From Oscillospiraceae bacterium (lineage in GTDB: Bacteria > Bacillota > Clostridia > Oscillospirales > Acutalibacteraceae), in assembly GCA_902780565.1 (NCBI GenBank), contig CACZGD010000011.1:1-34108 (forward strand): 34,108 bases of DNA, in the 5' to 3' direction. A program made the position numbers and the translations under genes. The notes beneath the pieces are model-generated. The model was not told where the DNA came from and searched no databases. It saw nothing but the letters and a program-made list of their open reading frames with translations. This document shows, piece by piece, positions 15,229 through 22,989 of this stretch (position 1 is the stretch's first letter; every line of letters starts with the position of its first letter).

Positions 15229-15303
15229 TCCTTTTGTTCACTATTTTTGCCGTTTGTTGTCCCTGTTTATGGACAGCAAAAACGGCGGCGCCGGTCCTTC
15301 ATA

Positions 15304-15331
15304 AAAAAACCGCCCTTTCGGACGGTTTTTT
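15304..15331 (-). terminator. terminator of the hydrogenase operon
   Basis: On the minus strand, six A, ccgtcc, GAAA tetraloop, gggcgg, six T (15304-15331). It lies 16 bases behind the hydA stop codon and is symmetrical enough to work in both directions. Confidence 0.88.
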
Positions 15332-15347
15332 ATCATAAGAACGAAGA

Positions 15348-17093
15348 TCAATACTTCTTTCTCGGGGTGTAGCCGGTATGCAGGATCTCGTGCGACTTGT
15401 GAGAGAGCGGCTCGCCGAAATACTCGGCGTAGATCGCCTTGATGTCGGGGTTCTCGTGGCTCTTTCTGACGGGCAGATTCTGATCGTCCTGATACAGCGC
15501 CTGCGCGCGGATGGCTCTGACGTCCGTAAAGTTGCGGACGTTCGCCGGAACGATAGGCTGACCGCCGCCGTTGACGCAGCCGCCGGGGCAGGCCATGATC
15601 TCGATGAAATCATAATTCCGCTTGCCGGCCTTGATGTCGTTCAGCAGCGTCTTGGCGTTCGCCGTGCCGGAGACGACGGCCACGCGGATGGTGTTGCCGG
15701 CGATCTCGTAAGTCGCTTCCTTGATGCCCGCGGTGCCGCGCACGTCGTTGAACTCCAGCTTCTTGAGCTCTTCGCCGGTCAGGACCTCGTAGGCGGTACG
15801 AAGCGCAGCCTCCATCACGCCGCCGGTCGCGCCGAAAATGGTACCGGCGCCGGAGCCGAGGCCGAAGGGGGCGTCATAGGTGCCCTCGGGCAGCTCGTTG
15901 AACAGGATGCCTGCCTTTTTGATCATGCGGGCAAGCTCACGCACGGTCAGGACCGCGTCGATATCCGGAAGTCCCTTGACGGCCGTGTGGTCCATGCGCT
16001 CCGCCTCGAACTTCTTGGCGGTGCAGGGCATGACGGACACGACGTAAACGTCCTTGGGGTCCCAGCCCATCTTTTCGGCGTAATAGGTCTTTGCGACCGC
16101 GCCGAACATGCCCTGGGGGGACTTGCAGGTGGACAGATTCGGAATGAACTCCGGGAAATAGGTCTCGCAGAACTTGATCCAGCCGGGAGAGCAGGAGGTG
16201 ATCTGCGGCAGATTCTCCTTCTTCGTATAACGGACAAGGAATTCGTTGGCCTCCTCCATGATGGTAAGGTCCGCGGAGAAGTTGGTATCGAACACGTGCT
16301 CGAAGCCGAGCGCGCGCAGCGCGGAGACCAGCTTGCCGGTGACGATGGTGCCGATCGGCAGGCCGAATTCCTCGCCGAGACCGACTCTGACGGAGGGCGC
16401 GGTCTGGACGACGACGTGCTTGGTCTCGTCGCGCAGGGCTGCCATGACCTTTTCGGTATCGTCACGCTCGGAGAGCGCGCCGGTGGGACAGGCCACGATG
16501 CACTGACCGCAGGAGATGCAGCCGACGTCGCCGAGCGGTACGTCGAACGAGCAGCCGATATGGGTATCGAAGCCTCTCGCGTTCGCGCCGATCACGCCGC
16601 AGCCCTGATTGACCGCGCAAACGGCGGAGCAGCGGCGGCACAGAATGCATTTCTCGTTATCACGATACATATGCGATGCGGAGCGGTCGATCTCATAGTG
16701 GGACTTGACGCCTTCATAAGCGTGCTCGTCCTCGATGCCGTAGTCGTGGCAGAGCTTCTGCAGCTCGCAGGAGCCGGAGCGCACGCAGGACAGGCACTCG
16801 CGCTTATGGTTGGAAAGGATGAGCTTGAGGGTGGTTTTTCTGGCTTCCACGACGCGGGGCGTGTTCGTGAAGATTTCCATGCCTTCGTTCACGGGGAACA
16901 CGCAGGCGGCGACGAGGCTTCTCGCGCCCTTGACCTCCACCATGCAGATGCGGCAGGCGCCGATCTCGTTGACGTCCTTGAGGAAGCAGAGCGTCGGGAT
17001 CTGGATCCCGGCCTTGCGGCAGGCAGTCAGAATGGTGCTGCCCGCTTCGACGGCATAATCTCTGCCGTTGATTTTGATATTGACTTCAGCCAT
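15348..17093 (-). CDS. hydA: [FeFe]-hydrogenase catalytic subunit (HydA/HndD type)
   Basis: The 581-residue product makes or uses H2 at an H-cluster. Domains in order: a plant-type [2Fe-2S] ferredoxin fold (GACRICMVEV, residues ~35-65); a His/Cys [4Fe-4S] site (HKRECLSCVRSGSCELQ); a two-cluster ferredoxin (CILCRRCSAVC and CISCGQCIVACPTG); the H-cluster domain; and the small-subunit segment ending in YTPRKKY. H-cluster motifs are L1 TSCSPGW with Cys301-Ser302, L2 MPCTAKKFE with Cys357, and L3 MACPGGCVNGGGQP with Cys502 and Cys506. The L1 Ser in place of the second Cys of the textbook TSCCPxW is unusual. Co-transcription with NuoF-like and NuoE-like subunits points to a soluble NAD(P)-linked, probably electron-bifurcating enzyme. 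It is the last gene of the operon, 13 bp behind hydB, with AAGGAGG before its ATG. Confidence 0.96.
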   Translation of the reverse strand: MAEVNIKINGRDYAVEAGSTILTACRKAGIQIPTLCFLKDVNEIGACRICMVEVKGARSLVAACVFPVNEGMEIFTNTPRVVEARKTTLKLILSNHKRECLSCVRSGSCELQKLCHDYGIEDEHAYEGVKSHYEIDRSASHMYRDNEKCILCRRCSAVCAVNQGCGVIGANARGFDTHIGCSFDVPLGDVGCISCGQCIVACPTGALSERDDTEKVMAALRDETKHVVVQTAPSVRVGLGEEFGLPIGTIVTGKLVSALRALGFEHVFDTNFSADLTIMEEANEFLVRYTKKENLPQITSCSPGWIKFCETYFPEFIPNLSTCKSPQGMFGAVAKTYYAEKMGWDPKDVYVVSVMPCTAKKFEAERMDHTAVKGLPDIDAVLTVRELARMIKKAGILFNELPEGTYDAPFGLGSGAGTIFGATGGVMEAALRTAYEVLTGEELKKLEFNDVRGTAGIKEATYEIAGNTIRVAVVSGTANAKTLLNDIKAGKRNYDFIEIMACPGGCVNGGGQPIVPANVRNFTDVRAIRAQALYQDDQNLPVRKSHENPDIKAIYAEYFGEPLSHKSHEILHTGYTPRKKY

Positions 17094-17106
17094 TTGACGG
17101 TCCTCC

Positions 17107-18906
17107 TTATTTCTTGGAAATCGCGCCGAACTTGCACTTCTCCATGCAAGCGCCGCACTTGATGCACTTGGACTGGTCGATCACATGCGGGTTCTTGACC
17201 GTGCCGGAGATGGCTCCAACGGGGCAGACTCTGGAGCAGAGCGTGCAGCCGCGGCACTTGTCGGGGTCAATGGAGATGGTGAGCAGGTTCTTGCACACGC
17301 CCGCGGGGCAGCGCTTTTCGACGACGTGGGCGATATATTCGTCCTTGAAGAAGCGATAGGTCGAAAGCACGGGGTTCGGGGCGGTCTGGCCGAGGCCGCA
17401 GAGAGAGTTATCCTTGATATATTTGCAGAGACGTTCCATCTCGTCAAGGTCTTCGAGGGTACCGTTGCCCTTGGTGATCTTGTCGAGGATCTCATACAGA
17501 CGCTTGGTGCCGATCCGGCAGGGCGTGCACTTGCCGCAGGACTCGTCCACGGTGAACTCGAGGAAGAACTTCGCGATATCCACCATGCAGGTGTCCTCGT
17601 CCATGACGATCAGACCGCCGGAGCCCATCATGGCGCCCTGCGCGATCAGGTTGTCGTAGTCGATCTCGATATCGAGCAGCGAGGCCGGGATACAGCCGCC
17701 GGAGGGGCCGCCGGACTGCGCAGCCTTGAACTTTTTGCCGTTCGGGATGCCGCCGCCGATGTCTTCCACGATCTCACGCAGCGTGGTGCCCATGGGGATC
17801 TCGACAAGGCCGGTGTGCTTGATCTTGCCGCCGAGGGCGAAGACCTTGGTGCCCTTGGACTTTTCGGTGCCCATGGAGTTGAAGAAGGACGCGCCCTTGA
17901 GGATGATCTGAGGAATGTTTGCGAAGGTCTCGACGTTATTCTCGGTGGTGGGCTTGCCGAACAGACCCTTGACCGCCGGATACGGAGGACGGGGACGCGG
18001 CTCGCCGCGGTTGCCCTCGATGGAAGTCATGAGCGCCGTTTCCTCGCCGCAGACGAACGCACCTGCGCCGAGACGGATGTGCAGATCGAAGTCAAAGCCG
18101 GAACCGAAGATATCCTTACCGAGCAGGCCGTAGCCTCTCGCGTCCTCGATCGCCTTCTGCAGTCTCGCGACCGCGATGGGATACTCCGCGCGAACGTAGA
18201 CGTAACCCTCGGTGGCGCCGGTGGCGTAGCCGCAGATGGTCATGGCCTCGATGATGCAGTGGGGGTCGCCTTCGAGGACGGAACGGTCCATGAACGCGCC
18301 GGGGTCGCCCTCGTCCGCGTTACAGACGACGTATTTCTGATCCGCCTGATTCTTGGCGGTAAAGCTCCATTTGAGACCGGTGGGGAAGCCGCCGCCGCCT
18401 CTGCCGCGGAGACCGGAATCCTTCACGACCTGAATGACCTCGTCGGGGGTCATTTCGGTCAGCGCCTTGCCGAGCGCCGCGTAGCCGTCCATCGCGATAT
18501 ATTCGTCAATGGATTCGGGATTGATCACGCCGCAGTTTCTGAGGGCGACGCGCTTCTGCTTGGAATAGAAGACGGTATCGTTCAGCGAGACGTTGCCGTG
18601 CTCCACGACGACGTCCTTCGCGACGTCGTTATAGACCAGTCTTTCGACCACTCTGCCCTTGAGCAGATGCTCGGAAACGATCTCGGCTACGTCCGACTCC
18701 TGCACCTGCGAGTAGAAGGTGCCGTCCGGATAGACGATGACGACAGGACCGAGGGCGCACAGACCGAAGCAGCCGGTACGGACGATCTTGACTTCATCCG
18801 CCAGGTTGTTTTTCTGGATCTGGGTCTCGAATTCGGTGATCAGCTTTTTACTTCCGGAAGAAGTACAGCCCGTGCCGCCGCAAATCAGTACTTGGGATCG
18901 AACCAT
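17107..18906 (-). CDS. hydB: NuoF-like flavoprotein subunit of the hydrogenase
   Basis: The 599-residue product is the diaphorase subunit of HydABC/Hnd enzymes. The N-terminus is a thioredoxin-like [2Fe-2S] domain (GGTGCTSSGSKK and TGCFGLCALGP). The NuoF core follows, with the FMN/NAD loop GLRGRGGGGFPTGLKWS, CNADEGDPGAFMDR, GAGAFVCGEETAL, an SLBB segment (IPMGTTLREIVEDIGGGIP) and the [4Fe-4S] site ESCGKCTPCRIGTKRL. The C-terminus adds a two-cluster ferredoxin (CRGCTLCSRVCPVGAI and CIKCGACMEKCKFGAI). It passes electrons between NAD(P)H and ferredoxin or HydA. The gene lies between the HndB-like gene (19 bp upstream) and hydA (13 bp downstream). Length and domain order are those of complete family members. 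Confidence 0.96.
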   Translation of the reverse strand: MVRSQVLICGGTGCTSSGSKKLITEFETQIQKNNLADEVKIVRTGCFGLCALGPVVIVYPDGTFYSQVQESDVAEIVSEHLLKGRVVERLVYNDVAKDVVVEHGNVSLNDTVFYSKQKRVALRNCGVINPESIDEYIAMDGYAALGKALTEMTPDEVIQVVKDSGLRGRGGGGFPTGLKWSFTAKNQADQKYVVCNADEGDPGAFMDRSVLEGDPHCIIEAMTICGYATGATEGYVYVRAEYPIAVARLQKAIEDARGYGLLGKDIFGSGFDFDLHIRLGAGAFVCGEETALMTSIEGNRGEPRPRPPYPAVKGLFGKPTTENNVETFANIPQIILKGASFFNSMGTEKSKGTKVFALGGKIKHTGLVEIPMGTTLREIVEDIGGGIPNGKKFKAAQSGGPSGGCIPASLLDIEIDYDNLIAQGAMMGSGGLIVMDEDTCMVDIAKFFLEFTVDESCGKCTPCRIGTKRLYEILDKITKGNGTLEDLDEMERLCKYIKDNSLCGLGQTAPNPVLSTYRFFKDEYIAHVVEKRCPAGVCKNLLTISIDPDKCRGCTLCSRVCPVGAISGTVKNPHVIDQSKCIKCGACMEKCKFGAISKK

Positions 18907-18925
18907 GTTTTTTCCTCCAATTCAC

Positions 18926-19291
18926 TCAAATGTTCTTAATTGCGTACTCCTCTAAGACTTTACCGCCCTGAAGATGTGTTTCAACGACTTCCTTGGCCTT
19001 TTCCGCCGTCATTTTGACGTAGGTGACCTTTTCCTTGCCCGCTTCGTAGACTTCCACGACGGGCTCGAACTGGCAGATGCCGATGCAGCCGGTCTGCGTG
19101 ACCGTCACCTTGTCGGAAAGCCCGGCCTTGCTGACCTCTTCCACGAAGGCGTTCAGCACGGGTCTTGCGCCGGCGGCAATGCCGCAGGTCGCCATGCCGA
19201 CCACAACGCGCAGATTGCCGCTGCCTTCACGCATCACGACTTTGTTCTGCATTTTCTCTCTGATTGCCTGAAGTTCTGCTAAAGATTTCAT
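18926..19291 (-). CDS. HndB-like thioredoxin-fold [2Fe-2S] ferredoxin subunit
   Basis: The 121-residue product has an N-terminal helix (SLAELQAIREKMQNKV), then a thioredoxin-like ferredoxin fold with VGMATCGIAAGARPV and VTQTGCIGICQFEPVVEVY. It resembles HndB of NADP-reducing hydrogenases and the N-terminal domain of NuoF-type subunits. Only three Cys are present (36, 69, 73), so one of the usual four cluster ligands is missing or replaced. The cluster may be bound atypically or be absent. AAAGGAAC precedes the ATG. It lies between the GHKL ATPase gene (44 bp upstream, the widest gap in the operon) and hydB (19 bp downstream), at the border of signalling block and catalytic genes. Confidence 0.85.
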   Translation of the reverse strand: MKSLAELQAIREKMQNKVVMREGSGNLRVVVGMATCGIAAGARPVLNAFVEEVSKAGLSDKVTVTQTGCIGICQFEPVVEVYEAGKEKVTYVKMTAEKAKEVVETHLQGGKVLEEYAIKNI

Positions 19292-19335
19292 GTGGGTTGT
19301 TCCTTTCGTTTATTATCAGGTTTAAATCTGTTTGC

Positions 19336-19884
19336 TCATTCACCCGCGTACTGCTCGCGGAGATAGTCGCCGATCCAGGAAATGACCTCCGGCGTGGAAA
19401 GCGGCACGTCCCCGAGGACGGCCTTCAGCTCCTCCGTATCGAGGGCGACCTCCTTATCCGGGAAGGTGTGCCGGAAGATCCAGCGGATCTGATCGTCCCC
19501 CTGGATCAGAACGGTCACGGAGGAGATCACGTCGCCGAGCGGGATGAAATCAAGATGCTTCTTCATAAAGCTGGCGCCGATCACGGTGCCGTGATGAACG
19601 GGATCGTCCTCCTCATGCGTGCTTTCGATGTGGAACACGCCGCCCGTCATTTCGCTTTCCATCTTGAACAGCGGGATCCCCATGCCGACCTTGCGGGTTG
19701 TGCGGGTGGTCGTGAACGGATCTGTGACAGACGCAAGAAAATCGGGCTTCATGCCGCAGCCGTTATCCCGGATCTCAATGGAGAGCGTTTCGTCGTCCTC
19801 CCGCAGCAGGATCGAGATCTCGGTCGCGCCGGCCTTGACGGAATTCTTTGCGATATCGAGAATATTCAGGGATAATTCCTTCAT
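19336..19884 (-). CDS. GHKL ATPase domain protein (second of two in the operon)
   Basis: The 182-residue product is a stand-alone histidine-kinase-type ATPase domain with a short C-terminal extension. Motifs: N box in LNILDIAKNSVKAGATEI (Asn binds Mg2+), G1 box RDNGCGM, and a lid/G2 region in TTRTTRKVGMGIPL. There is no dimerisation/phospho-acceptor domain and no sensor domain, so it is not a classical histidine kinase. Its partner for phosphorylation or binding is unknown. The ~70 residues after the ATPase fold (from FIPLGDVISS) are unlike RsbW and may bind a partner. It overlaps the PHP gene by 4 bp (ATGA), so the two are translated in tandem. It differs in length and sequence from the first ATPase at 22203-22625. 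Confidence 0.85.
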   Translation of the reverse strand: MKELSLNILDIAKNSVKAGATEISILLREDDETLSIEIRDNGCGMKPDFLASVTDPFTTTRTTRKVGMGIPLFKMESEMTGGVFHIESTHEEDDPVHHGTVIGASFMKKHLDFIPLGDVISSVTVLIQGDDQIRWIFRHTFPDKEVALDTEELKAVLGDVPLSTPEVISWIGDYLREQYAGE

Positions 19885-20621
19885 GCCTTCTCCCCTTTCA
19901 GGAACCGGATGAGCTCGGTCCGGACCAGCTCCGACGAATAGGGCTCGTCCTCCAGCGTCAGACTCTCGTTCTCCTCCCGGATGCTCCAGAGGTTATGCGC
20001 GTCGGACGAAACGAGGATCCGTCGGCTTCTGAGCGCCGGATGATCCCGGAAATAAGCTTCCTTTTTCGTGCCGTCGTAAAACTCCGCGTTCAGGAAGCCC
20101 GGAATATCCGGAAACGTGCCGAGCGTGGCGATGACGCCGTTTGCCTCCCGGTCCACGTGGGCGGGATAGGAGACGCCGCCGAAGCGGTCGATGAGCGCGG
20201 GCACGTCGTCGATCATGACGTCCGTCGCGGGCAGCAGGAAATGCGGATCGGTCCCGACGACGCGATCTTCTTCGTCCATGATGAGCTGACGCCCGAAGAT
20301 CCTTTCGTTCAGGGGGATCGGCATTCTGCGCCGCTCGATCTCGCGGTCGAAGTCCAGCGCGGCTTCAAGCGACGGCAGCAGGCAGACGACGTGGATATCC
20401 TCCGCCGTGGTCAGCTCCATGCCGGGGACCGGCACGATGCCGTAGCGCTTTGCGGCCTTGAAGAACGCAGGACAGTTTTTGCAGGTGTTATGATCCGTCA
20501 GCGCCATGATCTGCAAACCGACCAGCGCGCCGACGCCCGCGATGTTCGCGGGGGTCATATCGTCCTCCCCGCAGGGGGAGAGACAGGAATGGATGTGAAA
20601 ATCGTAACGGTACGGATTCAT
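19881..20621 (-). CDS. PHP-domain phosphoesterase
   Basis: The 246-residue product has the PHP metal-binding motifs: HIHS with His9 and His11 at the N-terminus, LTDHNTCKNC, PGMELTTAEDIHVVCL, YPAHVDREANG and SSDAHNLWSI near the C-terminus. PHP proteins hydrolyse phosphate esters with two or three metals; relatives include RNase/5'-nucleotidase YciV (RNase AM) and histidinol phosphatase. In a hydrogenase operon its substrate may be a signalling nucleotide or a phosphorylated partner, but that is inference. It overlaps both neighbours by 4 bp (DRTGG protein upstream, GHKL ATPase downstream). An extra Cys cluster (SCLSPCGEDD, CKNCP) near the active site is notable. Confidence 0.88.
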   Translation of the reverse strand: MNPYRYDFHIHSCLSPCGEDDMTPANIAGVGALVGLQIMALTDHNTCKNCPAFFKAAKRYGIVPVPGMELTTAEDIHVVCLLPSLEAALDFDREIERRRMPIPLNERIFGRQLIMDEEDRVVGTDPHFLLPATDVMIDDVPALIDRFGGVSYPAHVDREANGVIATLGTFPDIPGFLNAEFYDGTKKEAYFRDHPALRSRRILVSSDAHNLWSIREENESLTLEDEPYSSELVRTELIRFLKGEKA

Positions 20622-20944
20622 ACGTCGTCGCGCAGCAGCACGGCCGCCTCAAAGGTCGGTTTTTCCGTGGAAGCGACGTTCACGCCCTTGGCCTTCGCAG
20701 CCGCTAGGATCTCCGGCTCCGGCTGCACGTTTTCGGTCAGCAGGACGAGCGCGACGTCCGTCAGGGATGCGACCGCCACGGTATTGATGTTCGTCATGAT
20801 CGTGAGCCAGACGTTATCGCTCCCGGCCCTGCCCATGACCCAGGAGAGCAGGTCGCCGATATAGCAGCCGGAGACCTCCCGGTCGGGGTCCGGCAGAGAC
20901 AGCGCGGTAAATCCGTGCCGATCCAGCAGCTCCTTCACGGTCAT
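20618..20944 (-). CDS. stand-alone DRTGG-domain protein (second copy)
   Basis: The 108-residue product starts at the ATG at 20944, which overlaps the stop of the sensory hydrogenase gene (ATGA) and follows AGGAGG. It opens with MTVKELLDRHGFTALSL, then SGCYIGDLLSWVMGRA, VWLTIMTNINTVAVASLTDV and a final PTFEAAVLLRDD. This is the layout of DRTGG domains, better known as a regulatory part of some phosphotransacetylases and of CBS-domain proteins. No catalytic residues are evident, so it probably binds a ligand or partner. It shares the family but little exact sequence with the other DRTGG gene at 22618-22968. A longer open frame to 20986 would overlap the upstream gene further and lacks a ribosome site. 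Confidence 0.85.
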   Translation of the reverse strand: MTVKELLDRHGFTALSLPDPDREVSGCYIGDLLSWVMGRAGSDNVWLTIMTNINTVAVASLTDVALVLLTENVQPEPEILAAAKAKGVNVASTEKPTFEAAVLLRDDV

Positions 20945-22206
20945 TCTTCGGTCGCCTCCTTTTTCCGCTGCGCCAGCACCACGCACACACGGTCCCCCGC
21001 AAGGCCTCTGACGGCGTCCTCCGCAAACGCGCGGCAGGTCGGGGATCCGCAGGCGCCGCAGTCGATGCCCGGCAGCTTCTTTTTCATCGTCTGGATCTCA
21101 GCCATCATCCGCATGCTTTCGCCGATGGAATCGGCAAGCCGCGTGATGGGCTTATAATCGGGTTTTTCGTCCGTCAGGAAATCCACGGGGACCGCGATCT
21201 CCTCCGGCGACAGGTAGTTTTTAGATACGGGCAGGAACCGGCGCACGGTCTGCAGACGCGTTTTCGCGATGAACGGGTTTTCGATCGTCATCACGCCGCC
21301 GACACAGCCGCCGGGACAGGCGTTGAGCTCCACGAATTCGAGCTGCGGGATGTTGCCGTTCTCGATGGAATCCAGCACCTTGATGCAGTTCTCGATCCCG
21401 TCCGCGGAGAGATAGGAATCGTTGAGCAGCGCGGTGGCTTCCCCGCCGGACGACGCCCAGCCGATGCCGATCATGCCGGATTCGCCCGTAACGGACGGAC
21501 TGCGCCCGCGCTTCATGGCGCCGAGCAGCAGGAAATAGATATCGTTGAGTCCGACCACCACGTCCACGTGGCTTTTATAGCCGCCGTAGCCGTTGCGGAT
21601 ATAGCTGACCTTGGCGGGACAGGGCGAAATGAAGAAGGTCGCGATATCCTCGTCCGTCAGCTCAGGGTGTTTGCGCTTCGCCCGTTCCCGCGCCAGGATC
21701 GCCGCCACCTCGAGCGGGGGCAGGATCGGCAGCAGGTTATCCTTCAGATACGGGAAGCGCAGGGAGATCAGCCGCGCGATCACGGGACACGCCGAAGAGA
21801 TCACGGGCTTTTTGATATGTTCCGTTTTCAGATAAAGACGCGTATAGGCAGTGACAAGCTCCGCGGCCTTGCTGACCTCGTAAACGTCGTCAAAGCCGAT
21901 ATCGAGCAGCCCCTGCAGCACCTCGTCCACATCGTCCAGACCGTTGAACTGCCCGAACAGCGTCGGCGCGGGCAGGGCGATCTTCCACTTATGGTGGGTA
22001 TAGTGCTCAAACTTGGAGCACATCGCCTTTTTCGCGTTGTTTTCGCAGGTGCGGATGCACTCGCCGCAGTCGATGCAGCGGTCGGGATCGATATGCGCCT
22101 TACCCTCCACAATGCGGATCGCTTCGGTGGGACAGCGGCGCACGCAGGAGGTGCAGCCCGTACATTTCTCTTTATCCAGAACGACGGAATGCCTGTATTC
22201 GTTCAT
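20941..22206 (-). CDS. putative sensory [FeFe]-hydrogenase (HydS-like)
   Basis: The 421-residue product holds a two-cluster ferredoxin domain (CTGCTSCVRRC at 15-25, CIDCGECIRTC at 44-54), then a degenerate H-cluster domain. L1 reads VISSACPVIA with Ala139-Cys140, L2 is SPCPAK with Cys196, L3 is NACPGGCVGG with Cys297 and Cys301. All four H-cluster Cys ligands are kept, but the proton-relay Cys beside the L1 ligand is Ala, as described for the sensory hydrogenase of Thermotoga. The L2 Met and the GGGxP end of L3 are lost. The C-terminus (GIDCGACGSPTCRAFAED, Cys383, 386, 391, 408) is a further Fe-S domain of the CxxCx4Cx16C kind. No PAS domain is fused; the neighbouring ATPases and DRTGG proteins may carry the signal. 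It is translationally coupled on both sides. Confidence 0.93.
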   Translation of the reverse strand: MNEYRHSVVLDKEKCTGCTSCVRRCPTEAIRIVEGKAHIDPDRCIDCGECIRTCENNAKKAMCSKFEHYTHHKWKIALPAPTLFGQFNGLDDVDEVLQGLLDIGFDDVYEVSKAAELVTAYTRLYLKTEHIKKPVISSACPVIARLISLRFPYLKDNLLPILPPLEVAAILARERAKRKHPELTDEDIATFFISPCPAKVSYIRNGYGGYKSHVDVVVGLNDIYFLLLGAMKRGRSPSVTGESGMIGIGWASSGGEATALLNDSYLSADGIENCIKVLDSIENGNIPQLEFVELNACPGGCVGGVMTIENPFIAKTRLQTVRRFLPVSKNYLSPEEIAVPVDFLTDEKPDYKPITRLADSIGESMRMMAEIQTMKKKLPGIDCGACGSPTCRAFAEDAVRGLAGDRVCVVLAQRKKEATEE

Positions 22207-22625
22207 AATCTGATCGTCATCGTGATCTTCGTGCCGACGCCGACGCGGGTATCGATCTGCATGTCGTCGGTATACCGCTTCATGTTCGGCAGACCCATTC
22301 CGGCGCCGAATCCAAGGCTGCGCACCTGATCAGAAGCGGTGGAATACCCCTCCTGCATCGCAAGCGCGATATCCTTGATGCCGGGGCCCTTGTCGTCCAG
22401 CGTAATCACGATCTTATCCTCATAGACGTCCACGTCGGCGAAGCCGCCGTTCGCGTGGATGACCATATTGATCTCGCCCTCATACATGGCGATGGACACG
22501 CGGCGGATCACCTCCGGCGGGAGCCCGAGCTCGCGCAGGTTCTTTTTGACCTGCACGCTGGCCTGCCCCGCGGAAACGAAGTTTTCGCCGTCCACGTCGA
22601 AATGGAAATTCAGTTTGTCACTCAT
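22203..22625 (-). CDS. RsbT/RsbW-like ATPase, anti-sigma-factor type
   Basis: The 140-residue product is a GHKL ATPase of the serine-kinase/anti-sigma size class. Visible motifs are an N box in SIAMYEGEINMVIHANGG, a G1 box in LDDKGPGI and a G2 box in LGFGAGMGLPNMKRY. RsbW/RsbT/SpoIIAB relatives phosphorylate STAS-domain proteins or hold a sigma factor; no STAS or sigma gene is seen in this window. The start ATG at 22625 lies inside the end of the preceding DRTGG gene (8-bp overlap); upstream in-frame codons up to 22703 belong to that gene's shadow. The end overlaps the sensory hydrogenase by ATGA. Tight coupling suggests that this ATPase works with the H-cluster protein. Confidence 0.9.
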   Translation of the reverse strand: MSDKLNFHFDVDGENFVSAGQASVQVKKNLRELGLPPEVIRRVSIAMYEGEINMVIHANGGFADVDVYEDKIVITLDDKGPGIKDIALAMQEGYSTASDQVRSLGFGAGMGLPNMKRYTDDMQIDTRVGVGTKITMTIRL

Positions 22626-22968
22626 GCTTTGCACCGCCAAGTCCATGGTAGTAGAGCGTGCCGCAGGCTTCATACATCCGTTTGCCGGACGCAAGAAGCG
22701 CAATGGAGCTCTCTTCTGCCAGCTCGATCATCTCGGGCGTGGGGACCTTGGAACGAACGAATACGACGCAAACCATATCCATCATCGCAGCAGTGCGAAT
22801 GACCTGGGAATTGACAAGTCCCGTGAGCAGGACCGCCTGATCCTTGACGTACGCAAGCACGTCGCTCATCATATCGCTGCCGCAGGCGGAATGCACATCT
22901 GTTTCAAGGGCGTCCTCGCCGCAGACGACCTCAGCGTCCAGCAGCTCTTTGATTTCTCGGATCTTCAT
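22618..22968 (-). CDS. stand-alone DRTGG-domain protein (first copy)
   Basis: The 116-residue product starts at an ATG behind GGAGGAA and begins MKIREIKELLDAEVVCG, followed by ACGSDMMSDVLAYVKDQAVL, then VIRTAAMMDMVCVVFVRSK and a final helix with EESSIALLASGKRMYEACG. This is the DRTGG layout. It carries several Cys (16, 29, 67, 101), more than the second copy, including CGSD at a place that may sense redox or bind metal; that is inference. It is the first gene behind hydC (21 bp gap) and overlaps the RsbT-like ATPase by 8 bp. DRTGG and ATPase thus form a coupled pair upstream of the sensory hydrogenase. Confidence 0.88.
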   Translation of the reverse strand: MKIREIKELLDAEVVCGEDALETDVHSACGSDMMSDVLAYVKDQAVLLTGLVNSQVIRTAAMMDMVCVVFVRSKVPTPEMIELAEESSIALLASGKRMYEACGTLYYHGLGGAKHE

Positions 22969-22989
22969 CGAAAACGGTTCCTCCGCCGA

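Noticed and set aside
15240-15300. Imperfect inverted repeat (gccgtttgttgtcc with ggacagcaaaaacggc) as a small RNA or second terminator
   Set aside because: The arms differ in length and pairing is broken, there is no T run, and it lies upstream of a promoter where no transcript is expected to end.
15378-18939. Two long plus-strand frames (594 and 584 codons) across hydA and hydB
   Set aside because: Both are antisense shadows of well-supported Fe-S proteins and carry no domain of their own.
19336-19884. Classical sensor histidine kinase
   Set aside because: Only the ATPase domain is present; there is no His phospho-acceptor helix, membrane segment or response regulator next to it.
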